Assembly (NCBI GenBank): GCA_036675505.1
Contig: JAKFEW010000115.1
Location: 1 to 46,655 of the forward strand
Length of the DNA: 46,655 nt
Origin: JAKFEW01 sp036675505
GTDB lineage: Bacteria; Cyanobacteriota; Sericytochromatia; S15B-MN24; JAQBPE01
Direction of reading: 5' to 3'
Position 1 is the first letter of the stretch. Each line of letters opens with the position of its first letter. The notes under the pieces were generated by a model, which made no database searches, was not told where the DNA came from, and worked only from the letters and a program-made list of their open reading frames with translations. A program made the position numbers and the translations under genes. Positions 7,233 to 13,498 of the stretch are shown piece by piece.

Positions 7233-8408
7233 TCACTCGCCTTCGGGTGCGAGGCCGGGGGCCGCGGCCGCGCTGTCCGGCATCTTGTCGAGCTGGAGCT
7301 TGAAGGTCTTGGTCTGGCCCTGGCGGGCCACCAGGACGTCGACGGCGTCGCCGGCCTGGCGCTTGCCGACCTCGCGGATCAGCTCGTTCGAGGTCGTGAG
7401 CTTCTTGCCGCCGAGCTCGAGGATCACGTCGCCGGTCAGCAGGCCGGCGCGGTCCGCGGGGCCGCCCTTCTCGACCCGCCCCACCAGCACGCCGTGCTCA
7501 GTGGGATAGAACATCTTCGAGCGGTCCTCGGGCAGGTTCGTGATGCCCACGCCGATCCAGGCCCGCTCCACCTTGCCCTTCGCCTCGAGCTGGGGCAGGA
7601 TGTTCTTCAGCGTGTCGACCGGGATCGCGAAGCCGATGCCCTGGCCGCGGGCGGCGATCGCCGAGTTCACGCCCACCACCTCGCCGCGCAAGTTGAGCAG
7701 CGGGCCGCCGGAGTTGCCCGGGTTGATCGGCGCGTCGGTCTGCAAGAAGCCCACGCGGGCGTTCAGCGCGATGTCGCGGTTGATCGCCGAGAGGATCCCG
7801 GTAGTGACGGTCTGCGACAGCCCGAGCGGGCTGCCCACGGCGACGACGTACTGGCCGACGCGCAGCTTGGCGGGGTCGGAGAGCTTGAGCGCGGAAAGAC
7901 CCTTGGCGTCCACCTTCACGAGCGCGAGGTCGGTGCCGGGATCCTTGCCGATCACCTGGCCGCTGTACTTCTTGCCGTCGTGGAAGGTGACGGTGAGCTT
8001 GTCGGCGCCGCGCACCACGTGGAAATTCGTCACGATGAGGCCGTCCGCCTCGATCACGAAGCCCGATCCGACGCCCTTCTCGTCCTGCTGGCCGGGGGCG
8101 TCCTCACCACCCGGCGCTCCCGGGCCGCCGGGGCCCTCGAAGAACCAGCGGAAGGCTTCCTGCTGGGACGGCGCGCGCCGGTGGGCGACTGTGTCGATGT
8201 TGACCACCGCGACCTTGACCTTGTCGACGAGGTCGGCGATGCCTTCAGGGTTGGTGGGGGGCACCACCTTGACCTCGCCGGCGATCGCGGGCGAGGAGCC
8301 GAGCGGCATGAGGGGGGAATCGGGCGGGATCAAGCGGGAGCCGACCACGCCCCCGGCCAGGCCGAGGGAGAAGACGGCGACCGAAGTCAGCACGGCGCGC
8401 GAAGACAC
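7233..8408 (-). CDS. HtrA/DegP-family serine protease with PDZ domain
   Basis: A 391-residue envelope protease (DegP/HhoA type) that degrades misfolded secreted proteins. Residues 4-24 are a membrane anchor or uncleaved signal. The trypsin-like domain has the full catalytic triad: His130 ('VTNFHVV'), Asp160 ('GTDLALVK') and Ser233 ('GNSGGPL'). A Gly/Pro-rich insert at 92-107 lies before the first strand. One PDZ domain occupies about 275-370 ('VEKGGPADRAGLLTGDVIL'). The GTG start at 8408 is supported by AGGAGG seven bases upstream. It is a single-gene unit. Whether it is HhoA, HhoB or HtrA cannot be settled from sequence alone, so no symbol is given. Confidence 0.93.
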   Translation of the reverse strand: MSSRAVLTSVAVFSLGLAGGVVGSRLIPPDSPLMPLGSSPAIAGEVKVVPPTNPEGIADLVDKVKVAVVNIDTVAHRRAPSQQEAFRWFFEGPGGPGAPGGEDAPGQQDEKGVGSGFVIEADGLIVTNFHVVRGADKLTVTFHDGKKYSGQVIGKDPGTDLALVKVDAKGLSALKLSDPAKLRVGQYVVAVGSPLGLSQTVTTGILSAINRDIALNARVGFLQTDAPINPGNSGGPLLNLRGEVVGVNSAIAARGQGIGFAIPVDTLKNILPQLEAKGKVERAWIGVGITNLPEDRSKMFYPTEHGVLVGRVEKGGPADRAGLLTGDVILELGGKKLTTSNELIREVGKRQAGDAVDVLVARQGQTKTFKLQLDKMPDSAAAAPGLAPEGE

Positions 8409-8533
8409 GGTTCAGCCTCCTGGAGCGAATCGATCCGGCGCGGTGCCCCGGCCGGAAACACGGATCCAGGTTACCAGACCGGGATTCTCTCATGAAGTTC
8501 CCCAACTACTGGAGTTTGGCAGGGCGAAACCCC

Positions 8534-8935
8534 TCAGCGCATTCTGGCGCGGCGACTGTCGTCAGGGTGAAGCTCGACGCCAGGGCGAATGCAATAGCGC
8601 CGCACGGCGCCATCGCGCCGGACATCGAACAGCATGTCGTGCGCCCGCACGGGCTCGATGCCCTCGCCGCACCAGGCCGTGCAGCAGAAGAACGGGCCGT
8701 GCTTGGCGGTCGGGATCGTAATCGCGAGGCCACGCACGACCGTCTGCACGTTTCTGAGCCAGGCATCCCGGACGGCAGCGGGCACGGCTCGAGGCTCGGA
8801 CGCGGCCGGCACGCCGGCCGGCGCGCATAGCGCGACGACGCTCTCCGACACGTAGACGTCCCACGTCAGGCCCTCGTGGCGGGCCAGGGCGCTGGCATCG
8901 ATCCACCGCTCTCGCGTCCAACCGCCCAGGCTCAT
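8534..8935 (-). CDS. Hypothetical protein of the tRNA-linked island
   Basis: A 133-residue soluble protein with good GC-rich third positions. It has several Cys residues ('FFCCTAWCG', 'YCIRPGVEL') and a Trp-rich start. Domain unknown; the Cys cluster could bind metal. The ATG at 8935 has no ribosome binding site: five bases upstream begins a tract of four 16-bp repeats. The repeats carry their own ATGs, and one of the resulting short ORFs ends in an ATGA overlap with this start, so translation may depend on coupling. A promoter with an internal dyad lies beyond the repeats. Confidence 0.6.
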   Translation of the reverse strand: MSLGGWTRERWIDASALARHEGLTWDVYVSESVVALCAPAGVPAASEPRAVPAAVRDAWLRNVQTVVRGLAITIPTAKHGPFFCCTAWCGEGIEPVRAHDMLFDVRRDGAVRRYCIRPGVELHPDDSRRARMR

Positions 8936-8940
8936 GGGCG

Positions 8941-9004
8941 ACTACGCACATCGGCCACTACGCACATCGGCCACTACGCACATCGGCCACTACGCACATC
9001 GGCC
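8941..9004. repeat. Four perfect tandem copies of a 16-bp unit
   Basis: The unit ACTACGCACATCGGCC is repeated exactly four times (8941, 8957, 8973, 8989). On the minus strand it forms the 5' leader of the gene at 8534-8935. Each copy supplies an ATG (8999, 8983, 8967, 8951), in shifting frames because 16 is not a multiple of three. Unit size and perfect identity indicate recent slippage. Confidence 0.97.
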
Positions 9005-9016
9005 ACCTCGGAGACG

Positions 9017-9045
9017 ATCATAGAATGTATGTTCTATTGAGGCAA
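9017..9045 (-). promoter_or_regulatory. Promoter with an operator-like dyad in its spacer
   Basis: On the minus strand TTGCCT (9045-9040), a 17-bp spacer and TATGAT (9022-9017) make a good promoter for the gene at 8534-8935. The spacer holds the dyad ATAGAA-N6-TTCTAT (9020-9037), whose centre GAAtgtatGTTC resembles LexA boxes (GAAC-N4-GTTC) with one mismatch. A repressor bound here would block RNA polymerase directly. Confidence 0.6.
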
Positions 9046-9110
9046 ACGATTATGTTGCCCACCGCGAAGCTGGCCGCCCACCGCCGGCGACGGCAGCCGT
9101 CGTTACGACA

Positions 9111-9156
9111 AGTGGGTAATGCAGCGTTTGTATCGAGTGGGTAACGCAGCTACGCT
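9111..9156 (+). promoter_or_regulatory. Promoter and direct-repeat operator of the antitoxin gene
   Basis: AGTGGGTAAyGCAGC occurs at 9111-9125 and 9136-9150 (one mismatch, 25-bp period). The second copy lies inside the 17-bp spacer between TTGTAT (9128-9133) and TACGCT (9151-9156). Toxin-antitoxin operons are usually autoregulated through such sites. Confidence 0.5.
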
Positions 9157-9203
9157 GAAAACAGCGGCGACCCCTGTCGGTACCGCTCGAAAGGAGGATC
9201 GCC

Positions 9204-9422
9204 ATGTCGCTGACGCTCGATCCAACGGAGTTCACAGACGCCGGCACGGTCGAAATGGACAAGCGCGGCCGGGGCGCCATTGTGAAGCCGTCCGAATTGG
9301 ACCCCAACGTGAAGTACAGGAAGTACGTCGGCAAGCGCGGCGAGATCGTGCTGATGCCGGTTGTGGAGGTTCCGGCTCACGAGGCCTGGCTGTTCAACAA
9401 CCACGCCGCGCCGAGAACATGA
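9204..9422 (+). CDS. Antitoxin-like protein, probably truncated
   Basis: A 72-residue protein with a strong AAGGAGG site. Its middle ('EIVLMPVVEVPAHEAWLFNN') matches the C-terminal motif of a family of small antitoxins that normally read 'I.LtPmvsiP.sEaWLfeNpeAl' and then continue for about ten residues. Here the similarity stops right after WLFNN and the protein ends in HAAPRT. The start of a toxin remnant overlaps its last codons, so a deletion appears to have removed the antitoxin tail and most of the toxin. Assignment is from motif memory and needs a profile search. Confidence 0.6.
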   Translation: MSLTLDPTEFTDAGTVEMDKRGRGAIVKPSELDPNVKYRKYVGKRGEIVLMPVVEVPAHEAWLFNNHAAPRT

Positions 9423-9505
9423 CACCTGGGGCCTGGCGTATTTTCTGGCATTACGGCCCCGACGCAGACGCGCTGACGATCATCGCCATCACGCCGTACC
9501 CATAA
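9419..9505 (+). pseudogene. C-terminal remnant of a RelE/HigB-type toxin
   Basis: The 28-residue frame 'WRIFWHYGPDADALTIIAI' plus TPYP looks like the last strands of a RelE/ParE-superfamily toxin ('wRIfyrYgpd.viviLai'). The N-terminal helices and first strands of a toxin (about 60-70 residues) are missing. Its ATG overlaps the end of the antitoxin-like frame by 4 nt, as in an intact operon. The fragment is too short to be toxic. Chance resemblance cannot be fully excluded, but position and motif agree. Confidence 0.5.
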
Positions 9506-9510
9506 CGATT

Positions 9511-9544
9511 GACGGCCCCTCCCGGTCTAGCGGGAAGGGCCGTC
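9511..9544 (+). terminator. Terminator-like hairpin after the toxin remnant
   Basis: GACGGCCC-c-TCCCG (9511-9524) pairs with CGGGA-a-GGGCCGTC (9531-9544), with one internal mismatch and a 6-nt loop, followed by a short GTTT. It closes the toxin-antitoxin remnant just before the tRNA gene. Confidence 0.65.
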
Positions 9545-9572
9545 GTTTGGCGGTTTCAAGAAACCAGCGAGG

Positions 9573-9654
9573 CGGAGGGCAAGAGATTCGAACTCTCAAC
9601 CCCTTACGGGGCAACGCATTTCGAGTGCGCTTCCTAACCACCCGGACACCCTCC
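9573..9654 (-). tRNA. tRNA-Ser, anticodon CGA
   Basis: Read on the minus strand from 9654. The acceptor stem GGAGGGT pairs with GCCCTCC and is followed by discriminator G. The D arm is short; the anticodon stem GCGCA/TGCGT holds the loop CTCGAAA (anticodon CGA, reading UCG). A class II variable arm has a CCCC-GTAA-GGGG stem, and the T arm has TTCGAAT. Total 82 nt without the CCA end, which is not encoded and must be added after transcription. The 3' end faces the small accessory region at 8490-9545. Confidence 0.95.
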
Positions 9655-9714
9655 ATGTGGCAGCAGTGATGATACCAAACCCCCGCGTGGCCCGCAAGGG
9701 GGGCGGGCGTCCGG

Positions 9715-9720
9715 TATAAT
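9715..9720 (+). promoter_or_regulatory. -10 element TATAAT
   Basis: A perfect TATAAT followed by a G-rich start region, 31 nt before the ATG at 9752. The sequence around it (GGTATAATsGGGsCG) is nearly the same as at 12634. No clear -35 is visible. Confidence 0.55.
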
Positions 9721-9751
9721 CGGGCCGTCCCACCGCACGCAGGGCCTGCCG

Positions 9752-10279
9752 ATGACCAACCCCGACGACCTCGCCCCCGCCGAGTCCACGCCGCCCGCGA
9801 CCGCCCTGCCCGAGCCGGACGTCGCGACGGTGGGCCTCAAGGCCAAGCTCCTGTCCCAGCCGGACTGGCTGGCCGGCCTCGCGATCGGCGGCGTGATCTC
9901 CGCGTTGCTGCTCATCGTCGTGCTGCCGCGCCAGGAGTACGCGCGGCCGGTGAAGACCCCCGAGGACCGCGCCCTCGCCGAGGCCGGCCTGCCGCTCGCG
10001 CCCGAGCTCGCCGCCCGGCTCGCCGCGGCGCGCGGCCAGCTGGCGAGCGGGCAGATCGATGCGGCGTTGCAGGGGCTGAACGCGGTGCTCGCGGGTCGGC
10101 CCGAGAACCAGGAGGCCCGCTGGCTGCTCGCCAACACCTTCGATCGCCTGGGCGACCAGGCCAAGGCGGCGCAGCACTACAAGGTCTTCCTCGACGTCCA
10201 CGATCGCGCGCGCGCCGTCGAGGACGATCGCGCGAACCGGGCGCGCGAGCGCCTGCGGGTGTGGGAGGGGATGCCGTGA
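9752..10279 (+). CDS. Membrane-anchored TPR protein
   Basis: A 175-residue protein with an acidic, Pro-rich N-terminus (1-35), one membrane helix at about 43-61 ('LAGLAIGGVISALLLIVVL'), and a C-terminal part with about two TPR-type helix pairs ('AARGQLASGQIDAALQGLN', 'EARWLLANTFDRLGDQAKAA'). The topology suggests an envelope scaffold. It resembles CcmH/CycH-type TPR domains in size only; no cytochrome maturation genes are adjacent. The next gene starts 16 nt downstream behind a duplicated junction. Confidence 0.75.
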   Translation: MTNPDDLAPAESTPPATALPEPDVATVGLKAKLLSQPDWLAGLAIGGVISALLLIVVLPRQEYARPVKTPEDRALAEAGLPLAPELAARLAAARGQLASGQIDAALQGLNAVLAGRPENQEARWLLANTFDRLGDQAKAAQHYKVFLDVHDRARAVEDDRANRARERLRVWEGMP

Positions 10280-10301
10280 CCTGGGAGGGGATGCCATGAC
10301 C
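10262..10301. repeat. 20-bp tandem duplication at a gene junction
   Basis: TGGGAGGGGATGCCrTGACC occurs twice in tandem (10262-10281, 10282-10301), differing at one base. The first copy carries the stop of the TPR gene. The second carries the ribosome binding site and start ATG of the cupin gene. Confidence 0.9.
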
Positions 10302-10775
10302 TCGCAGGCGATCCCCGGCGACGTCTTCCATGCGGGCGGGCGGCCGGTTTACGCCGAGCCGGTGGGCTGGGCGGTCTACAAGCGCCATGACGCGATGGCG
10401 CAGGTGGTTTACGCCGACACGCACCTGAACGTGGCGGAGCGTGGCGATCGCCGCGGGCATGGCCTCAACCACGCCACGTGGGTCTTCGCCGAGGAGGAGG
10501 GGCTCAAAGAGGGGCTGTTGCGGTCCGGCATCGAACTCTTCATCGATGGCCGCCTGGAGCCGGGCGCGGCGGTAGGGCTGCATGCGCACGCGACCACCGA
10601 GGAAATTTACTATCTGCTGGAAGGACAGCTTACGATCACCACCGTGCGCGACGAGGAGGAGGCGACAGCCACCTTGCAGCCCGGGGATGCCCACCTGATC
10701 CGGCCCGGGCAGTCGCACTTTGCGGTCGCGGGGCCAGACGGCGCGCGCTTCATCACGGTCGCCGCGCGGGTGTGA
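10296..10775 (+). CDS. Cupin-domain protein
   Basis: A 159-residue single-domain cupin. The metal-site motif 1 is 'HAHATTEEIYYLLEGQLTI' (His, His, Glu in the G-x5-HxH-x4-E pattern) and motif 2 is 'PGDAHLIRPGQSH', about residues 88-145. The N-terminal 85 residues are less typical and may form an extra strand layer. Such proteins bind Fe, Mn or Zn and act as isomerases, dioxygenases or sugar-binding proteins; this one cannot be placed. The start at 10296 uses the GGGAGGGG site in the duplicated junction, so it is probably co-transcribed with the TPR gene. Confidence 0.88.
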   Translation: MTSQAIPGDVFHAGGRPVYAEPVGWAVYKRHDAMAQVVYADTHLNVAERGDRRGHGLNHATWVFAEEEGLKEGLLRSGIELFIDGRLEPGAAVGLHAHATTEEIYYLLEGQLTITTVRDEEEATATLQPGDAHLIRPGQSHFAVAGPDGARFITVAARV

Positions 10776-10790
10776 GGCCCTCGCAGGAGG

Positions 10791-12557
10791 CTAGCGGTGC
10801 TCGCGTTCCGCGCACGCCCGGCCGAACTTGGCGAGCCACACCAGCGTGGCGAGCACCGCGGCGGACGGCGCGTCGGCGCCCTCGTGCGGGATGTAGAGCG
10901 GCAGATCGGCGCGTTCCAGGCCGTCCAGGTCGACCCGCCGGCCCTCGGGGTCGAGCGTGACGTCGCCGCTGCCGAGGTCCAGGCGGAACACGTGGCCCGA
11001 GCAGGCCACGAGCGCCGCGGTGCCCTCCACGCGCGCCACGCCGGCCAGGCCGAGCTGGGGCAGCAGGGCGTCGACGAGATCCGCGCGGGCGATCGCCACT
11101 TCCACGAGGGCCGCCCCCCGCTTGGCGGCGGCCTCGGAGCCGGGCTCGGTCGCCACCGCCGCGGCGGCGGTAGCCAGCGCCACGTCGCGCATGGCCTCGG
11201 CGTACGCCACCGCCGGGACGCGGGCCAGCGGGCGGGCGCGGGCGATCGTGCCCTCGCCCGGCTCGACGAACCCCACGCGGCCGAGCGCCACCTGGCGCCG
11301 CTGCCCCTCGCGGTGCTTGCCCACCGGGCGGACGGTCAACACAGCCGCGAGCCCGGCGCCCGGCAAGTCGCGGCGGGCCACCCAGCCGCCCGGACCGGTG
11401 CCGCCGAGGCCGGCCCAGCCGCGCGCGCGCAGCAGCGATGCGAGGGTCCGCAGGCGGGTCACCACGCCCTCGAAGTGCAGGCTGAGATCGCCGCTCGCGG
11501 CCCCGGCGGGGCCCAGGCGCACGACCTCGCGGAACGCCTGCTTGAAGGGTTGCACGAGCCGCCGCGCCACGATGCGCGCGCGCCAGGCCCGCACGCTGGC
11601 CACCTCGTCCACGGCCGGGTGCAGGAGGCGCAGCGAGGTCCCTTCGGCGAAGGCCACCGGTGCGCCTGTGGCGTCGACGAACGCGCCGCCCTCCACCATC
11701 GCGCTGGTCCCCGCGTCGTCGACCCAGACCAGCCGGCCGGCCAGGTTCGCCATCAGCGGATGTGCGCCGAAGACCTGGCGCCACGCGGGGGTAGTCCAGG
11801 TGCGCTGGGTCTCGAGCGCCTGCTCGAGCCGATCCTTCTGGGTGGCCAGCGCGTCCGCAACGGCGCGTTGCACGGCCCGCGCCTCCTGGAACACGGCGAA
11901 GTGCTCGGGCGCCAAGGCATGCGGCGGCGTGCCGAGCGCGCGGCCGGAGGCGCGCTCGAAGATCGTGAGCTCGACCTCACCGTCGTCGCTGAGGAAGAGG
12001 TAGAGATCATGCGGCCCGGCGCTCCAGGTGCGGGTGCCGTCGGCGGCGAGGCCACCGGTCTCGACCACGAGGTCTTGCAGGGCCTCGGCGTCGAGGCCGC
12101 GCGCGGCGCCGGCGGCCGCGAGCGCCTGGCCGATGCGGCGGGCCAGCCCCCGGTGGCGGACGCCCGCGCGCACCCGCGCGAGCTCGCTGATGGCCTCGCG
12201 GCCGCGCGGGTCGGGCTCGGCGGTGGCCGCACCGAGCGCGAGATCGGCGAGCGCCTGGACGGCCGCCGCGGCCGCGCGGTGGCGGCCCGCACGGTGGAAG
12301 CGCAGCGCGTGGTCGCCGAGCTGGGCCACGGTGCCATGGGCCGCGACGGGCGCGACGCCCCAGAAGGCGGCGAGCGTGGCCGGGCTGTCGTTTTCGCCGG
12401 CGGTCGCCCAGCGCAGCCGGCACCAGGCGCGCACTTCCTCCGGGGAAAGCGGGGCGATCGCCGCGGCCCAGCGCGCGCGCCAACCGGGGTCGGGCCCGTC
12501 GGGGCCGGCCTCCTCGCATGCGGCCTCCAGGGCCGCCGTCTGCGCATCCGCTTCCAA
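10791..12557 (-). CDS. DUF4132-domain protein
   Basis: A 588-residue cytoplasmic protein. Residues about 150-330 match the DUF4132 (MolR-like) pattern: 'GPHDLYLFLSDDGEVELTI', then a helix with 'QKDRLEQALETQRTW', then 'WRQVFGAHPLMANLAGRLVW'. The C-terminal part ends with the family's 'DLVDALLPQLGLAGVARVEG' and a beta segment. Related proteins often carry an N-terminal WGR domain; none is seen here. Function in the family is unknown. The start is a TTG with GAGGAG nine bases upstream. It converges on the cupin gene with 15 bp between the stops. Confidence 0.75.
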   Translation of the reverse strand: MEADAQTAALEAACEEAGPDGPDPGWRARWAAAIAPLSPEEVRAWCRLRWATAGENDSPATLAAFWGVAPVAAHGTVAQLGDHALRFHRAGRHRAAAAAVQALADLALGAATAEPDPRGREAISELARVRAGVRHRGLARRIGQALAAAGAARGLDAEALQDLVVETGGLAADGTRTWSAGPHDLYLFLSDDGEVELTIFERASGRALGTPPHALAPEHFAVFQEARAVQRAVADALATQKDRLEQALETQRTWTTPAWRQVFGAHPLMANLAGRLVWVDDAGTSAMVEGGAFVDATGAPVAFAEGTSLRLLHPAVDEVASVRAWRARIVARRLVQPFKQAFREVVRLGPAGAASGDLSLHFEGVVTRLRTLASLLRARGWAGLGGTGPGGWVARRDLPGAGLAAVLTVRPVGKHREGQRRQVALGRVGFVEPGEGTIARARPLARVPAVAYAEAMRDVALATAAAAVATEPGSEAAAKRGAALVEVAIARADLVDALLPQLGLAGVARVEGTAALVACSGHVFRLDLGSGDVTLDPEGRRVDLDGLERADLPLYIPHEGADAPSAAVLATLVWLAKFGRACAEREHR

Positions 12558-12633
12558 GCTCTCGTGCTCCTCGCCCGGATCGCCGCCGCCGCGCCGAGCC
12601 TGGCTGCCAGCCCGGGCCGCGGGCCGGGCCGGG

Positions 12634-12639
12634 TATAAT
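12634..12639 (+). promoter_or_regulatory. -10 element TATAAT
   Basis: A perfect TATAAT in a GGTATAATGGGGGCG context, 64 nt before the ATG at 12704. Its surroundings match those of the element at 9715. Confidence 0.55.
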
Positions 12640-12703
12640 GGGGGCGACCCATTCTCCCATGGAAGGTGACTTTCGACCCGCCGTTCCCCGGCCCAGGAGC
12701 CCG

Positions 12704-13294
12704 ATGAGCGAACCAGAGAACCCAGACGAGCCGGCCGTGAGCCCCACCATGATGGCGGTGAGGATGGCGATGAAGGCCGCCGAGGAGGCGGCCGCGGCCC
12801 GTGCGACGGCCAAGGCCGAGGCGCGTGCCCGCGCGAAGGCCGGCGAGCTGACGCCCGACGACGAGGACTGGGAGGTCATCGCGGCCACCGCGGTCGATCG
12901 CTGGGCCTTCGAGCATGGGGACGCCGGCGCCGAGCCGGCCGCCATCGACCTCGGCGAGGCCGCGGCCGAGCCGATCGAGAACCTGGATTCGCTCGTACAG
13001 GCGATCGAGCGCGAGTTGCCCGAAATGCCGACCGACGAGGTCCACGGCGACCTCGTGATCAAGCGCCACGACGACAAGCTCAAGGCCTGGTACGAGCTCG
13101 CCGCCAACGAGGCGCTGCCGGCCGCCTTGCGCGATCTGACCGGGCCCGTGGACGTGAAGCGCCTGCTCACGGCGCTCCTGATCGAGGTCGGCGACGTGAA
13201 GCGGACCAACGCGATGCTCATGGAGCAGCTCACGCGAATCGAAGAGAAGGTCGAGCGAACCAACCGCCACCTGCGCGGCCAAAAGACCTATTAG
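12704..13294 (+). CDS. Acidic helical protein with C-terminal coiled coil
   Basis: A 196-residue protein. The N-terminus is Pro/Glu-rich. A long Ala/Lys/Arg helix follows (about 20-50, 'KAAEEAAAARATAKAEARAR'), then an acidic region. The C-terminal helix at about 155-190 ('LLIEVGDVKRTNAMLMEQL' and on) has heptad spacing. No signal or membrane segment. It may be a scaffold or cell-division accessory, but nothing specific is visible. The ATG at 12704 follows CAGGAGCCCG; longer in-frame extensions would pass upstream of the promoter. Confidence 0.7.
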   Translation: MSEPENPDEPAVSPTMMAVRMAMKAAEEAAAARATAKAEARARAKAGELTPDDEDWEVIAATAVDRWAFEHGDAGAEPAAIDLGEAAAEPIENLDSLVQAIERELPEMPTDEVHGDLVIKRHDDKLKAWYELAANEALPAALRDLTGPVDVKRLLTALLIEVGDVKRTNAMLMEQLTRIEEKVERTNRHLRGQKTY

Positions 13295-13340
13295 GCGAAA
13301 GATCCGTATGAACCCCGTAGGGCCGGAGCCTTCCGCCACC

Positions 13341-13369
13341 TTGTCCGCGCCCTGGACATTTGCTACAAT
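13341..13369 (+). promoter_or_regulatory. hemA promoter
   Basis: TTGTCC (13341-13346), a 17-bp spacer and TACAAT (13364-13369) preceded by TGC (extended -10). The predicted start at about 13376 leaves a leader of some 120 nt before hemA. Confidence 0.65.
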
Positions 13370-13375
13370 GGCCGT

Positions 13376-13498
13376 GTAGCCCGGAAATAGCCTGTGGAGC
13401 GGTTTTCCGCCAAGAGGCACGGTCGGCGGGCTCGCGTCATTTAGCTTTTCGTAGCCTGATTGTCGCTCCGACCGTTCTCCCACCCTGGAAGGGTTACC
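13376..13498 (+). promoter_or_regulatory. Structured 5' leader of hemA
   Basis: The leader contains a local GCGG-TTTT-CCGC hairpin (13399-13410). ACGGTCGG (13419-13426) pairs perfectly with CCGACCGT (13468-13475), close to the GAAGGG ribosome binding site. HemA is the committed step and a common control point, so regulation at this leader is plausible but unproven. Confidence 0.35.

Noticed and set aside
8941..9004. CRISPR array
   Set aside because: The repeats are 16 bp and directly tandem, with no spacers and no cas genes.
8943..9004. Origin-type iterons
   Set aside because: No DnaA boxes, rep gene or AT-rich unwinding region adjoin; the repeats sit in a gene leader.
9020..9037. Ribosomal or riboswitch hairpin
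   Set aside because: The dyad lies inside the promoter spacer and would not be transcribed from that promoter; an operator fits better.
10797..12638. A 613-codon plus-strand frame opposite the DUF4132 gene
   Set aside because: Its composition (His, Arg, Gly, Ala) is typical of an antisense shadow, and the minus-strand frame has recognisable family motifs.
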